A stretch of DNA of 52,737 nt, from NCBI GenBank assembly GCA_028823175.1, contig JAPKBZ010000026.1, forward strand, positions 1-52,737. Direction: 5' to 3'. The notes under the pieces are model-generated. The model ran no database searches. It was not told where the DNA came from and saw only the letters and a program-made list of their open reading frames with translations. Of the stretch, positions 33,192 through 42,500 are shown piece by piece. Source of the DNA: Myxococcota bacterium (lineage in GTDB: Bacteria; Myxococcota_A; UBA9160; UBA4427). Both the position numbers and the translations under genes were made by a program. Within the stretch, counting starts at the first letter, position 1. Every line of letters begins with the position of its first letter.

Positions 33192-33581
33192 TCAGGCCTT
33201 GGCGAAGCGAGTCATACGAACCCCCGCGGACTCGACGGACCCGGCCATGGGCCTGGCTTTGCGCACCGTAATCTGGACCCACTCGATTTCGAAACGCGTC
33301 AGCAGGGCCTCGGCGATGCGCTCGCCCAGAGCCTCGACGAGATTGTGCTCCGCGCCGCCGGCCACGCTCTCCACGACCTTGAAAATCTCGCCGTAGTCGA
33401 TGGTTTCCTCGACGCGGTCACTGCGCCCGGGCTCCGCCAGGGAACGGCCGATTTCGAGATCCACCCGGACGGACCGGCGCAAGGCACGCTCCCCCGCCGT
33501 CACGCCCAAAGCGGCCGGCACCTGCACATTCTCCAACAAGATCGCGTCGGGCAACGCGCCTGGCCCCTCAGTTCCCCGCAT
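33192..33581 (-). CDS. folB: dihydroneopterin aldolase
   Basis: 129 residues from the ATG at 33581, which follows GGAGGAAAAC. DAILLENVQVPAALGVTAGE at the start (with Leu-Glu-Asn strands), RSVRVDLEIGRSLAEPG near 38, the active-site TIDYGEIFKVVES near 60 and HNLVEALGERIAEALL near 78 match the FolB family, which cleaves dihydroneopterin for folate. The Glu and Tyr/Lys residues expected around the pterin pocket are visible (EALGE; ITVRKARPMAG). Its start overlaps the end of the carboxylase gene by 14 bases, so it is the last gene of the acyl-synthase run, probably by position rather than pathway. Confidence 0.88.
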   Translation of the reverse strand: MRGTEGPGALPDAILLENVQVPAALGVTAGERALRRSVRVDLEIGRSLAEPGRSDRVEETIDYGEIFKVVESVAGGAEHNLVEALGERIAEALLTRFEIEWVQITVRKARPMAGSVESAGVRMTRFAKA

Positions 33582-36500
33582 GTTTTCCTCCCTCGGGCGG
33601 CGCGGACGCTGCCCGGGCAGCCCGGTCCTGGGCGCCCTCAAGCGCTTTACGAAGTGAGTCGATCAAGCGCCTCCGCAAGACATGAGGCTCGATAATATCC
33701 CGCAAGGATCCCACCTTCCGAGCCCGCTCGACACTGTGCACCCGATCGAATTCCGCCGCGACCTCGGCCTGTTTTTCCAGGGTGACATCACGAACGAGCA
33801 GTTCGAGTTTCTCTCGAAGCTCGGCACTGGGGCGAGCGCGCAGTTCGCGCTGCATTTCGATAACACGCGGGTCGGAGACAGCCTGGGAGCGAACTTCTCG
33901 TGCAAAGACAACCGACGCTGCCGGGCCACCGCCGATCACCGAAGCGTATGACCCTGTCAGGGCGGTCGACTCCAGACCCGGGTTCAAGGCCTGGCTGAAC
34001 ACAACGTAGGCCCCGCCGTGATAGCGCGAAACCACGCAAAAGAGAATCGGCCCCTCGAAGTTGACGACGGCCCTGGCGATTTCAGCTCCATACTCGAGTT
34101 GAAGTTTGCGCAGGGACTCGGGAGAACCGTCGAAGCCCGAAAGGTTGGCAAGGATCACGACGGGCCGAATCCCACTGGCCACGTTAATGGCCCGAGCCAT
34201 TTTCTTGGAGGATTGCGGGAAGAGGGTCCCCCCATTCCAGGCCTCTGGCCCATCGTGGGGCCGATACCCGTTCCGAATAAGCGAATGGCTCTCGATCCCG
34301 ATCAATTCGACCGGGACGCCTCCGAGATGAGCATCCCAGACGATGGTGGTCTCAGCGCCCACCATGGCTTGCCAACGCTCGAGTTGGCCCCCATCCGAAT
34401 CGATCACCGCCTGCATGACCGTCCGCATTTCAAAGGGTCTTTTGCGACCGGGGTTTTTGGAGTCGTCAAAAATCTCGCCCACCGTGGCGAAACCGAAGCT
34501 ATCGCTCGGACTTTCAAAATCGCAGATCGAGCGGTCATCGGAATCGGTGCTGGGAAACCGGCGCGGGCTGATTTCGCCCGGCGCAACGTAGGTGAACTCA
34601 TAGTACCTGTAGAGAATATCGTAGGCCTCGAAGAGATTGGGGGCGTGGTACTGGGCCTCTCCGTTGGGCCCCATGATCCGCTCGTAGCCGCCGATGGCCA
34701 CTTCGTCTTCGGCCGACACCGAGCCCGCCGCCTCCAGAGCCCTGCGGCCGGTGAGAACCATCGAAGCATCCGGGGTCATGATCAGGGCACCTCGGGTGTG
34801 CATCAACATCGTGGCGAGGGCATCAAAATACGCCTGGGCCCCAATATTGACGCCCGCCACCAGCAGATTCACGATGCCACCCGCCTGGGTGAAGGTCACG
34901 ATTCGGCGGACCACCCGGGCGGTCGCATCGAGGTTCTCGGTTCCGCTGTCCATCGCGATCCGCGCCCCACTCGATACCGAGACCCATTCCAGGGGGAGGC
35001 TCTCCCTTTCGGCCAGATCGAAGGCCGCGACCAGACGGTCGCATTCGGGCGCCGAGAGAGCGCCCATTCCCATGCTGGCATCCGAGAGCACGAGCACCCG
35101 GCGCATCCCTTCCGGATGCTTGGCCGTGGGGGTCGAGATGAGGCCCAGCACGATCGCGGCCTGATTTTCCCCATAGGGCCGGTCGCCGATGGGAATCGCT
35201 CGGGGCGCGGCACTCTCGGGATCCAGATCGAACTCGGCGAAGGCGGCGGGGGGCGGCGGGGCGGCGGCGCGAGTTCCCCCCGCCTGGGAAGCACGGTCAT
35301 CGGCGACCAGCATCTTGAGGATTTCATAGGGGTAGGGCTGGCCCTGGCGACGGGTCGCCACCAGTTTTCGCTCATAGGCGCTCGCGGGCACCAGGGGTTC
35401 GCGATGGGGTTCGCGCGCGGCGATTTCCATTCGTCCGTTGGCGTCGACGATCTCGAACTCCTGGGAGACAGGCGGCGCGTCTGGATTCTCCCGATCGAGC
35501 AGGTTCAAGCAGACCAGAACCTTCTCAAGGCCCAGATGTCGAGTCGCAGGCGCCAACTGGCTAGCGATTCGCTCGATCGATTTCGAATCCACGAAGATGG
35601 GGGGCGCCACGTAGAGCGCGATGCGATTCCAACGCAAACGACGACGCCCGTCGTGTACCTGTAAAATCGTCCGCAGGCTTCGAGTGGCGCGCTGGAAGGT
35701 CTGCTCGAAAGCGGGGAGGTGGACCGCCAACTCATGGCTTGCCGAAGAAGCACGGTCCCTGGCATCGGCGAGCACAAAGACCCGCTCGTCGCCGGGGACT
35801 TCCCGGGCATGGCCGACGAAGGCGTAGACACCCTCCTCTGCGGGCGTCCGCTCGAGCTCGAAATTCACGTAACGGGCCAGGCCGATTCGCTCTGCCGTTT
35901 CGGGGTGGAGATCGTAGAGCGCGCGCAGAACAGGCTTGCCGCCCGCCGACTCCCACGTCTTGAATACGTGATCGATACCCCCTTCTTCGCCCAACAAGCC
36001 CAGGGTCACCACTCTGCCGCCCGCGCCGGCCGCGATTTGTGCCTCGAACTCCTCGCGGATGGAGGAGAAATCCGGGGCCTCCTTCGGGGGCACAACCACC
36101 TCGAGCGCCCGAAAGACCGTTTCCTTTTCGGTCTCAGCGATTTTCTGGGCAGCCTTGCAGAGGTGACCAAGCACCTCCAGCAGGTTGTCCCGACCCGCCA
36201 ACACGGCGAGGACCAGGCCCAACTCCTGGTAGCGAAGGCAATGAATCCGGCTCCCGCCCTCGAGCGTTGTGCTGTACTCCTCGACCACCCGCGGCGCGTA
36301 TCGGCGCTGGATATGCGCTGCCAGGGCGATCTCCCGCCGGGCGGAGTCGTCTCCCATGATCCAGTGCCCGACCCGATCGAAAACCCGGCGTGGCGCCGCG
36401 GCGACCTCGCGCAAGACCTCGGCGGGCGGCACCAAAAACTCGACCTCCGAAGCCGACAGCCATTCGTCCACCACCTTCGACGTGCGCGCCGCGCGCGCCT

Positions 36501-39261
36501 CGATGCCGGGCTGCCGGTAGATGCGATAGCTAGCCTCGAGGGCCGCATCCGCGAGGGCATCGCCCACTTGGGGCCGCATATGCGCCACCCGTTCGAGGGC
36601 ACCAGAGAGATCGATATCCGCGCTCAGTCCGGCGTTGGCATCCGCCAGAGCAATCAGTCGGCGCGTCACCCCCAGCATCAGTCGATAGCGCAGCGCGGGG
36701 TCGCGCTGGGCCGAGAGCATCCGGAGCACCGCGCGTTCGAGGGCGTCGCCGCTTTCGAGGCTCGTGACTCCATACTCGCTCAGCGCCACCTTGATCTTGT
36801 CCAGGAAATCATCCGCAATACCCGTGCCCGAGGCTCGGATACGCCGAACGTACATCCTGAAGCGCGCGTCATTCGAGGGTCCGAGTTCGCCGTTGCCGAG
36901 AGAAATTGGGGCTCGACTAAAGATCTCCTCGGTGATCGCGAAGGTCCTCATCTCGCGGCGAACGTCGGCCAGTTCCCGCTTGAAATCTTCGGAAAGGTTC
37001 GCCGGCAGAGGGGCTTCGAGGAAGCTCACCAGCCTTCCCGTTCGGTCGGGGTTGGCGTCAAAACCCAACACGACCCGGCGAATCTCTTCACGAACCGTTT
37101 GCATCGCGGTCTGTCGCTCGAAGGGATCGTTCGCGTTGGCCGCCTCAAGGGCAGGGATCCCGAGGACGTTCTCTTCGTCGGGCTTGAAGAGAGCGGAAAG
37201 CGGATCGCGTTGCCCGGGCAATTCGATCGCTTCGCTTCGACCGTTCGTCTCCTCGCCAGCGTCGCTCGAATCGATGACGAGCAGCACTTCCCCAGCCGCA
37301 ACCTGCTGTCCGGGACGAACGCGAACCTCGCTCACAGTTCCGGAGACCGGGGATTGAAAACCGATCTCCATCTTCATCGCCTCGAGGATTCCGAGCCCCT
37401 GGCCCGCTTCGACGGTCTCCCCCTCTTCGACGGATACGGCCACCACCATCGAGGGAGAACCCGAACGAACCTGGCCGGCGGTCTGTAAGCCATAGCGGTA
37501 GGGTCGGCCGTCGACTTCGAGGCGTAGACCGAGATCGGAGAGGTCGTAGAGAACTCGCCGGACGCGTTCGTCGATGATCAACCTCGCCCGGTAGGCGCCC
37601 TCTTCCCGAAGGGTGGCCGCCACCGCCCGATCACCGAGGTGGACCCTATAGCGCCAAGCCCCGATCGCGTAGACCATCAGGCGGTGTGCCTCTCCCGCGT
37701 AGGTGAGGTCGACCTGCTGGCCCTGGCTGGGCGGAATTCTCTCGCGAGAAAGACCGGCGGTATCACTATAGAAAAAATCACGCGCTTGCTGGCGGCTTCG
37801 CTGGTAGGCCACGATCGCGCCAGCGACCAGAGCATCCTGGCTTTCGATCGCAGCGGCAGGCGCCCACGTCTGCCGACCCTCATTCCAGCGATCGAGCCAC
37901 GTCGTATCGACAGGTCCCGATCGATACTCCTCGGCGCCGAGCACCTCGATCAAGTAGCCCTTGTTGTTCGCCCCGCCCTCGATAACAAGTTCGAAGTCCT
38001 GGAGGGCGCACCTCAGGCGGGCGAGGGCCTCGTCCCGGTTATCCCCAGTCGCAATGACCTTGGCGATCAACGAGTCGAATTCGGATGAGACCGTCGTGCC
38101 CAGAACCACGCCTGAATCGATGCGAATTCTCGGACCCAGAGCCGGATCAAAGCGAACGATCTGCCCCGGAGAAGGCAGGAAATTCGCATCGGGATCTTCG
38201 GCGCATACCCTGGCCTCGATGGCGACTCCGCGCTCCTTGACCTCAATGCCGGCAATGGATTCGCCGCGCGCGATGCGCACCTGAAGCTGAACGAGGTCAA
38301 CCCCGACGATCTCTTCGGTGATCCCATGCTCGACCTGCAGCCTCGGGTTCACCTCGAGAAAGAAGAATCCGTCATCGCCGAGGAGAAACTCCACGGTCCC
38401 CACGCCCTGGTAGCCCACGTGGCTCGTCAACTGAACCGCCGCCTGCTCAAGGCCCTCTCGCACGCTGGCGTCGAGCCAGGGCGGCGGGGCTTCCTCGAGC
38501 ACCTTCTGATGCCTGCGTTGGACCGAACAGTCTCGGCAGCCCAAGGCCATCACGTTGCCGTGCAGATCGGCGGCAATCTGCACCTCGATATGTCTTCCCC
38601 CTGTCACCAACTTCTCGCAGAAGAGGTCGCCGTTTCCGAAGGCCGACTTCGCCTCGGAACTCGCCGACCGGAAGGCTTCGGCGATCTGCGCTTCGTTTTC
38701 GACCACGCGGATGCCGCGACCGCCCCCGCCGGCCGTCGCTTTGATCATGACCGGGTAGCCGATGCGAGACGCATGCTGAGCCGCCTCATGCTCATCGGCC
38801 AACGCACTCCCGCTCCAATCCGTGACGGGAACTCCCGCCCGCTCGGCGATTCGCTTGGAAGTAATCTTGTCGCCGAGGGCGCGCATCGCTTCGGCAGATG
38901 GGCCCAGAAATCGAATACCCGCCTCCTCCAAGCGCCTGACAAATTCGGGATCCTCGGCGACGAAACCCCAACCCGGCCAGACGGCATCGGCGCCCCACTC
39001 GGCGAGCACCTTGAGCAGGTGGTCGTGATCCAGATAGGCGGCCACCCCGCCCGCCGCCGAGGGCAGCGCGATCGATGAGTCCGCGTACCGAACGAAGGGC
39101 GCGTCGGAGTCCGACTCCGTATAGAGCGCCAAGACTTCAAGTTCACTCGCTTCGACGGCCCTGAGCGCCCTGACTGCCCGAATGCAGCGCATCGCCGCCT
39201 CACCGCGGTTGACCACGGCGAGCTTGCGAATGGGCCGAATGCGGGGCTTCGTCTCGTTCAA
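33568..39261 (-). CDS. single-chain acetyl/acyl-CoA carboxylase (BC-BCCP-CT)
   Basis: 1,897 residues from a TTG at 39261 that overlaps the previous stop (TTGA) behind a G-rich ribosome site; the longer frame reads into the neighbour. Domains in order: biotin carboxylase, about 10-460 (KATAGGGGRGIRVVENE; EVNPRLQVEHGITEE); biotin carrier, about 555-640, with EAMKME and its Lys near 628; a helical central part, about 660-1180; and carboxyltransferase, about 1180-1830 (SSGARIAMDSG, MVLTGRRALEAAG, LFPQSSKKMARAINVAS, VILANLSGFDGSPE). This layout is that of eukaryotic ACC and of the fused acyl-CoA carboxylases of actinobacteria. It should supply malonyl-CoA, or a branched analogue, to the adjacent acyl synthase. 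Confidence 0.92.
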   Translation of the reverse strand: MNETKPRIRPIRKLAVVNRGEAAMRCIRAVRALRAVEASELEVLALYTESDSDAPFVRYADSSIALPSAAGGVAAYLDHDHLLKVLAEWGADAVWPGWGFVAEDPEFVRRLEEAGIRFLGPSAEAMRALGDKITSKRIAERAGVPVTDWSGSALADEHEAAQHASRIGYPVMIKATAGGGGRGIRVVENEAQIAEAFRSASSEAKSAFGNGDLFCEKLVTGGRHIEVQIAADLHGNVMALGCRDCSVQRRHQKVLEEAPPPWLDASVREGLEQAAVQLTSHVGYQGVGTVEFLLGDDGFFFLEVNPRLQVEHGITEEIVGVDLVQLQVRIARGESIAGIEVKERGVAIEARVCAEDPDANFLPSPGQIVRFDPALGPRIRIDSGVVLGTTVSSEFDSLIAKVIATGDNRDEALARLRCALQDFELVIEGGANNKGYLIEVLGAEEYRSGPVDTTWLDRWNEGRQTWAPAAAIESQDALVAGAIVAYQRSRQQARDFFYSDTAGLSRERIPPSQGQQVDLTYAGEAHRLMVYAIGAWRYRVHLGDRAVAATLREEGAYRARLIIDERVRRVLYDLSDLGLRLEVDGRPYRYGLQTAGQVRSGSPSMVVAVSVEEGETVEAGQGLGILEAMKMEIGFQSPVSGTVSEVRVRPGQQVAAGEVLLVIDSSDAGEETNGRSEAIELPGQRDPLSALFKPDEENVLGIPALEAANANDPFERQTAMQTVREEIRRVVLGFDANPDRTGRLVSFLEAPLPANLSEDFKRELADVRREMRTFAITEEIFSRAPISLGNGELGPSNDARFRMYVRRIRASGTGIADDFLDKIKVALSEYGVTSLESGDALERAVLRMLSAQRDPALRYRLMLGVTRRLIALADANAGLSADIDLSGALERVAHMRPQVGDALADAALEASYRIYRQPGIEARAARTSKVVDEWLSASEVEFLVPPAEVLREVAAAPRRVFDRVGHWIMGDDSARREIALAAHIQRRYAPRVVEEYSTTLEGGSRIHCLRYQELGLVLAVLAGRDNLLEVLGHLCKAAQKIAETEKETVFRALEVVVPPKEAPDFSSIREEFEAQIAAGAGGRVVTLGLLGEEGGIDHVFKTWESAGGKPVLRALYDLHPETAERIGLARYVNFELERTPAEEGVYAFVGHAREVPGDERVFVLADARDRASSASHELAVHLPAFEQTFQRATRSLRTILQVHDGRRRLRWNRIALYVAPPIFVDSKSIERIASQLAPATRHLGLEKVLVCLNLLDRENPDAPPVSQEFEIVDANGRMEIAAREPHREPLVPASAYERKLVATRRQGQPYPYEILKMLVADDRASQAGGTRAAAPPPPAAFAEFDLDPESAAPRAIPIGDRPYGENQAAIVLGLISTPTAKHPEGMRRVLVLSDASMGMGALSAPECDRLVAAFDLAERESLPLEWVSVSSGARIAMDSGTENLDATARVVRRIVTFTQAGGIVNLLVAGVNIGAQAYFDALATMLMHTRGALIMTPDASMVLTGRRALEAAGSVSAEDEVAIGGYERIMGPNGEAQYHAPNLFEAYDILYRYYEFTYVAPGEISPRRFPSTDSDDRSICDFESPSDSFGFATVGEIFDDSKNPGRKRPFEMRTVMQAVIDSDGGQLERWQAMVGAETTIVWDAHLGGVPVELIGIESHSLIRNGYRPHDGPEAWNGGTLFPQSSKKMARAINVASGIRPVVILANLSGFDGSPESLRKLQLEYGAEIARAVVNFEGPILFCVVSRYHGGAYVVFSQALNPGLESTALTGSYASVIGGGPAASVVFAREVRSQAVSDPRVIEMQRELRARPSAELREKLELLVRDVTLEKQAEVAAEFDRVHSVERARKVGSLRDIIEPHVLRRRLIDSLRKALEGAQDRAARAASAPPEGGKHAGN

Positions 39262-39971
39262 AGCGTGTCCCCCCCAGCTGCCATCACCGTGGCGGCGCCA
39301 CCACTCCCCACATGCGTCGAAAGCACCCGACTGCTCGCACTGAACGCGAAGGCGACCATCTTCCCGTGGTGGGAGAGGGAGAGGGCCGAGGCCAGCGGGG
39401 CCCCATCGAGCCACAGGCCGGGGATCCGACCCCGCTTGTGAATGGCGAGGCGGCGGGTGCCCACGCCAAGAAAGAGACCAATCTTTCGCAGAGCAAGGAC
39501 GCGAACGCCTTCGCTCAAGCGCTCGGGGACACACGTCGCAACTTCCAAACGATCGAACCCTACACAGGGCCGGGGCAAAGTCTCGCCGAGACCCCCACCG
39601 AACCCCCCACCGAGACGGCAGAACGCGTGAACAAAACCCGGCGCCGAGGCCCACTCACAAACCAGGCGAAGACCCTCGGCCTCCACCCAGCCCATGCTCT
39701 GCTCCCGTCCTTCGGCCAGGGCCTGCTCGGGAGAATCGAAACCAACCGCGTACTGGCGGGGAACGAAGCGCACCGTGGGGGCACGCTGGCGAAGCAGTTT
39801 ATACCCGGCCTCCTTGGCCGCCCAGGTCAGCCAACGCGCACGCACGCGGTCGTCGCTGGCCTGAATCCGGTCGTTTTCGGCCGGGCTGAAGACCCGGGCA
39901 TCAAAGCCAGGCGTCCGCTCGGTCGGCTGGGCCTCTGGGTCGTTGAGGTCGACAATATCGTTACCGATCAC
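39258..39971 (-). CDS. 4'-phosphopantetheinyl transferase
   Basis: 237 residues. IGNDIVDL at the N-terminus (metal-binding Asp) and TWAAKEAGYKLL near 50 (the W-x-x-KE-A-x-x-K signature with the Glu ligand) identify the transferase. ASALSLSHHGKMVAFAFS near 195 is the second conserved block. It converts apo-ACP to holo-ACP. At about twice AcpS length in one chain, it resembles the pathway-specific transferases rather than housekeeping AcpS. Its ATG overlaps the acyltransferase stop by four bases, and its own stop overlaps the carboxylase start. The likely substrate is the ACP two genes upstream. Confidence 0.87.
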   Translation of the reverse strand: MIGNDIVDLNDPEAQPTERTPGFDARVFSPAENDRIQASDDRVRARWLTWAAKEAGYKLLRQRAPTVRFVPRQYAVGFDSPEQALAEGREQSMGWVEAEGLRLVCEWASAPGFVHAFCRLGGGFGGGLGETLPRPCVGFDRLEVATCVPERLSEGVRVLALRKIGLFLGVGTRRLAIHKRGRIPGLWLDGAPLASALSLSHHGKMVAFAFSASSRVLSTHVGSGGAATVMAAGGDTL

Positions 39972-40768
39972 GAGGCCTCTCCCACTCGCCCAGCCTGGGC
40001 CCGCGCGGCGAAATACTCGCTTTCCATCTCCGCCAGTTGTCCGATCACCTGCATCGAAAGATCCCGCGTGCGACGGACACCTCGGGCGGCGGATTTGGGC
40101 TCGATCAGCGAAAGCGAAACCCCCAAACGATCCCCCCGCGCCGGGAAGTCACCCCAAGTCTCCTGGGCTTGACCTCGCAAATAAACACAGAGCACGCGGC
40201 AGCCCTCTACGGAAGCCAGCACCCGACCCACGCCCCAACCCGTACCTTCCGCATCGATCCGGCCCGTCCGCGAGCGGCCGCCCTCGGGAAAGAGAATCGC
40301 CACCTCACCGCGCTTCAGCAGGTAACCGATACGATCGAGCACTCCCTTGATGTCCTCACGCCGCCCGCCCCGACGGATCGGGACACACTTGGCCAGGTAA
40401 ACCAGAGCACGATTCCTCGCGGTATTCGCGAAGTTCACTTCCTCGGGCGTGTTCCAAGGGACGGAATCGAAGTCGAGGAAAAACCGCCAATTCGAGGAGA
40501 GTGCCTGGGCAATAAAGAAGGAATCCACAAGGGTCAGGTGATTGGCGCAAACCAGGAGCGGTGCCTTCGACTCCGAGCGGATGGCGCGATAGAAAGCCCG
40601 GCTGGCGTCGATTCCGTCGATGGAGCAACCGAACCGAATGCGAAGGTAGAGAGAGGTAAACGAAAACCAGAAGGGGGCCAGCAGCCAGCCGATCCACCGC
40701 TGGGTACGGTGCCGACTCGCCATCTGCCGATGCGCCGGGGAGGCGCCTGTAGATTCATTCTGACTCAC
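39968..40768 (-). CDS. PlsC-like 1-acyltransferase
   Basis: 266 residues. NHLTLVDS near 77 is the catalytic H-x4-D motif and FPEGGRSRTGRID near 163 the glycerol-phosphate-binding motif of the lysophosphatidate acyltransferase superfamily. A hydrophobic, Trp/Phe-rich segment near 25-45 would anchor it to the inner membrane. VPIRRGGRREDIKGVL near 130 is the intervening basic part. It probably moves the finished chain from ACP (or CoA) onto a glycerolipid, lipid A-like or other hydroxyl acceptor. It lies 45 bases after the ACP gene and overlaps the phosphopantetheinyl transferase gene. Confidence 0.88.
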   Translation of the reverse strand: MSQNESTGASPAHRQMASRHRTQRWIGWLLAPFWFSFTSLYLRIRFGCSIDGIDASRAFYRAIRSESKAPLLVCANHLTLVDSFFIAQALSSNWRFFLDFDSVPWNTPEEVNFANTARNRALVYLAKCVPIRRGGRREDIKGVLDRIGYLLKRGEVAILFPEGGRSRTGRIDAEGTGWGVGRVLASVEGCRVLCVYLRGQAQETWGDFPARGDRLGVSLSLIEPKSAARGVRRTRDLSMQVIGQLAEMESEYFAARAQAGRVGEAS

Positions 40769-40813
40769 TACGTCGCTGCCCCTGGAGAGCGTTCGGAGAA
40801 AGGGGCGGGACGG

Positions 40814-41062
40814 TCAGCCCAGCTTCGAGGAGATCAGCTGAACCGCATCACCCACGGTATTGACGGTGTCCACGTCCTCATCGTCGATCTCGATATCGAA
40901 CTCGTCCTCGAAGGCGATGACCACATCCACGAGCCGTGCCGAATTCACTTTTAGATCGTCGAGAATATTTGTCTCCAGGGAAACCGCTTGAAGGGCTTCA
41001 TCGTTCTTCACCCACGGTGTTAGGATCTTGACCACACCTTCCATCACTTGCGACTGTTCCAT
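40814..41062 (-). CDS. acyl carrier protein, atypical attachment motif
   Basis: 82 residues from the ATG at 41062 behind AGAGGAG; the frame further up is tandem repeat. The protein is acidic and helical with the usual four-helix ACP layout. The phosphopantetheine serine lies in DDLKVNSARLVDVVIAFEDE near 37-56, so the normal D-S-L reads N-S-A, with helix II otherwise normal. FDIEIDDEDVDTVNTVGDAV is the second half. The different residues flanking the serine suggest recognition by the dedicated transferase two genes on. It is the only carrier in the run. Confidence 0.9.
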   Translation of the reverse strand: MEQSQVMEGVVKILTPWVKNDEALQAVSLETNILDDLKVNSARLVDVVIAFEDEFDIEIDDEDVDTVNTVGDAVQLISSKLG

Positions 41063-41078
41063 TTGTTGCACTCCTCTA

Positions 41079-41116
41079 TTCGTCTGTTCGTCTGTTCGTC
41101 TGTTCGTCTGTTCGTC
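41079..41116. repeat. 8-bp tandem repeat in the ACP leader
   Basis: TTCGTCTG is repeated four times with a partial fifth (41079-41116). On the transcribed strand it reads GACGAACA repeats ending about 10 bases before the AGAGGAG ribosome site of the ACP gene. It is a simple-sequence repeat of a kind that can change copy number by slippage. Confidence 0.9.
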
Positions 41117-41222
41117 AACACCTGCTCGCTGGCGCCACGTCAGCACACCCGATGTCGATCATCTACTTCTCTTTGCGTTCTGTTCCCGCCCACGTCCAAG
41201 GGGCGAATTTTGAGCCGCTCTT

Positions 41223-42500
41223 TCAGCCTTCCCACTTTCGAAAAACCAGACAGGCATTGACGTCACCGAAGCCGAAGCCGGCTTTCACTATAACCTTCAT
41301 GTCCTCGAACTCGCGCAGCTCGTGGGAAATCGAACTGGCATGGGGCTCAATCTCGGGGTGAACATCCTCACAATTGATCGAGGGATGCACATAGCCACCC
41401 TTCAGCATCAGGATCGAGGCCACACTCTCGATCGCCCCGGCGGCACCCAATGTGTGGCCGATCATCGACTTGGTCGCGGTGATCAGGGGCAACTCGCCCG
41501 GGCCTCGCCCCAACGCAGCCGCCCACGAGCCAATCTCCCGTGGATCCGCTCCCGTCGCCGTCAGGTGCCCATTGATGACATCTACATCGGCTGCCAAGAG
41601 ACCCGCGTCTGCCAGGGCTGCATCGATACAGCGCCGGACGCTCTCGGGGTTGGGGGCGGTCATGCTTCCCCCCATCCGGTGTCCCCCGCAGTTGATCCCC
41701 TGGCCGGCGACCTCGGCGTAAATTTTGGCGCCCCGATCGAGAGCACTCTCCTCGCTTTCGAGCATGACGACACCCGCCCCCGCACCGGGGACGAAGCCAC
41801 CCGCCGAGGCGCTCAGGGGCCGCGAAGCTTTCTCGGGCGCATCGTTTGAGCGACGATTGAGCACGCGCATCGCGTCGAACCCAGCCCAGATATAATGCGT
41901 CGCCGCTTCGGACCCCCCACAGAGCATGCGCTTTGCGGCACCCGAGCGAATCCGCTCGGTCCCCATCGCGATGGCCTCGGTGCCCGTACTGCAAGCGCTG
42001 GAATTCGTGGTCACCTGGTTTCCAAGGGCGAACTGTCCCGAGATCCGTGCGGAAACCCCGCTGGCCATGACCTGCTCGACCGAAGTGGAGCCGATCCGGC
42101 GAACCTTTCCCGCGTTGGTCAGCGGAACCACCTTCTCCGCGGTTGTATCCATACCGCCGATACCCGTCCCGATAATCGCCCCAGTATCCCAGTCCACCTC
42201 TTCGGAATCTCGGGCTGGGCGCTCGAGGCCCGCCGCCTTCCAGGCTTCGAGGCAAGCCAGGCTCGCGAAACGGTGGCTCCCGTTCATGACCAATCGCTCA
42301 TCCTCGTCGAACTCTTGCTCCACCAACGCGTCAACGCCCTGGGGCACGCCGGCGACGGTGCATGCGAACTTCGCCTCGGCCATGGCTTCGACGTGTCGAA
42401 TTCCTGATCGGCCCAATCGCAAGGAGGCCTCGAAATCCGGGACTCCGGTCCCGTTCGGGGCGACGACCCCCAACCCTGTGACGACGACTCTCCGGCTCAC
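41223..42500 (-). CDS. fabF: beta-ketoacyl-ACP synthase (FabF/FabB type)
   Basis: 425 residues. The Cys-His-His triad is complete: Cys in SSACSTGTEAIAMG near 170, His in NGHLTATGADPREIG near 310 and His in TKSMIGHTLGAAGAIES near 347. VVVTGLGVVAPNGTGV starts the thiolase fold and AGFGFGDVNACLVFR ends it. It condenses malonyl-ACP with acyl-ACP to lengthen the chain. NGHLTAT differs from the usual HGTSTxxND around the first His, which is also seen in KAS of secondary pathways. ATGA overlap with the fabZ-like gene; 160 bases with a simple repeat separate it from the ACP gene. Confidence 0.92.
   Translation of the reverse strand: MSRRVVVTGLGVVAPNGTGVPDFEASLRLGRSGIRHVEAMAEAKFACTVAGVPQGVDALVEQEFDEDERLVMNGSHRFASLACLEAWKAAGLERPARDSEEVDWDTGAIIGTGIGGMDTTAEKVVPLTNAGKVRRIGSTSVEQVMASGVSARISGQFALGNQVTTNSSACSTGTEAIAMGTERIRSGAAKRMLCGGSEAATHYIWAGFDAMRVLNRRSNDAPEKASRPLSASAGGFVPGAGAGVVMLESEESALDRGAKIYAEVAGQGINCGGHRMGGSMTAPNPESVRRCIDAALADAGLLAADVDVINGHLTATGADPREIGSWAAALGRGPGELPLITATKSMIGHTLGAAGAIESVASILMLKGGYVHPSINCEDVHPEIEPHASSISHELREFEDMKVIVKAGFGFGDVNACLVFRKWEG

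Noticed and set aside
34018..37488. Two long plus-strand open frames (548 and 589 codons) opposite the carboxylase
   Set aside because: They are exact antisense shadows of the well-supported carboxylase domains, lack ribosome sites and show no recognisable domain.
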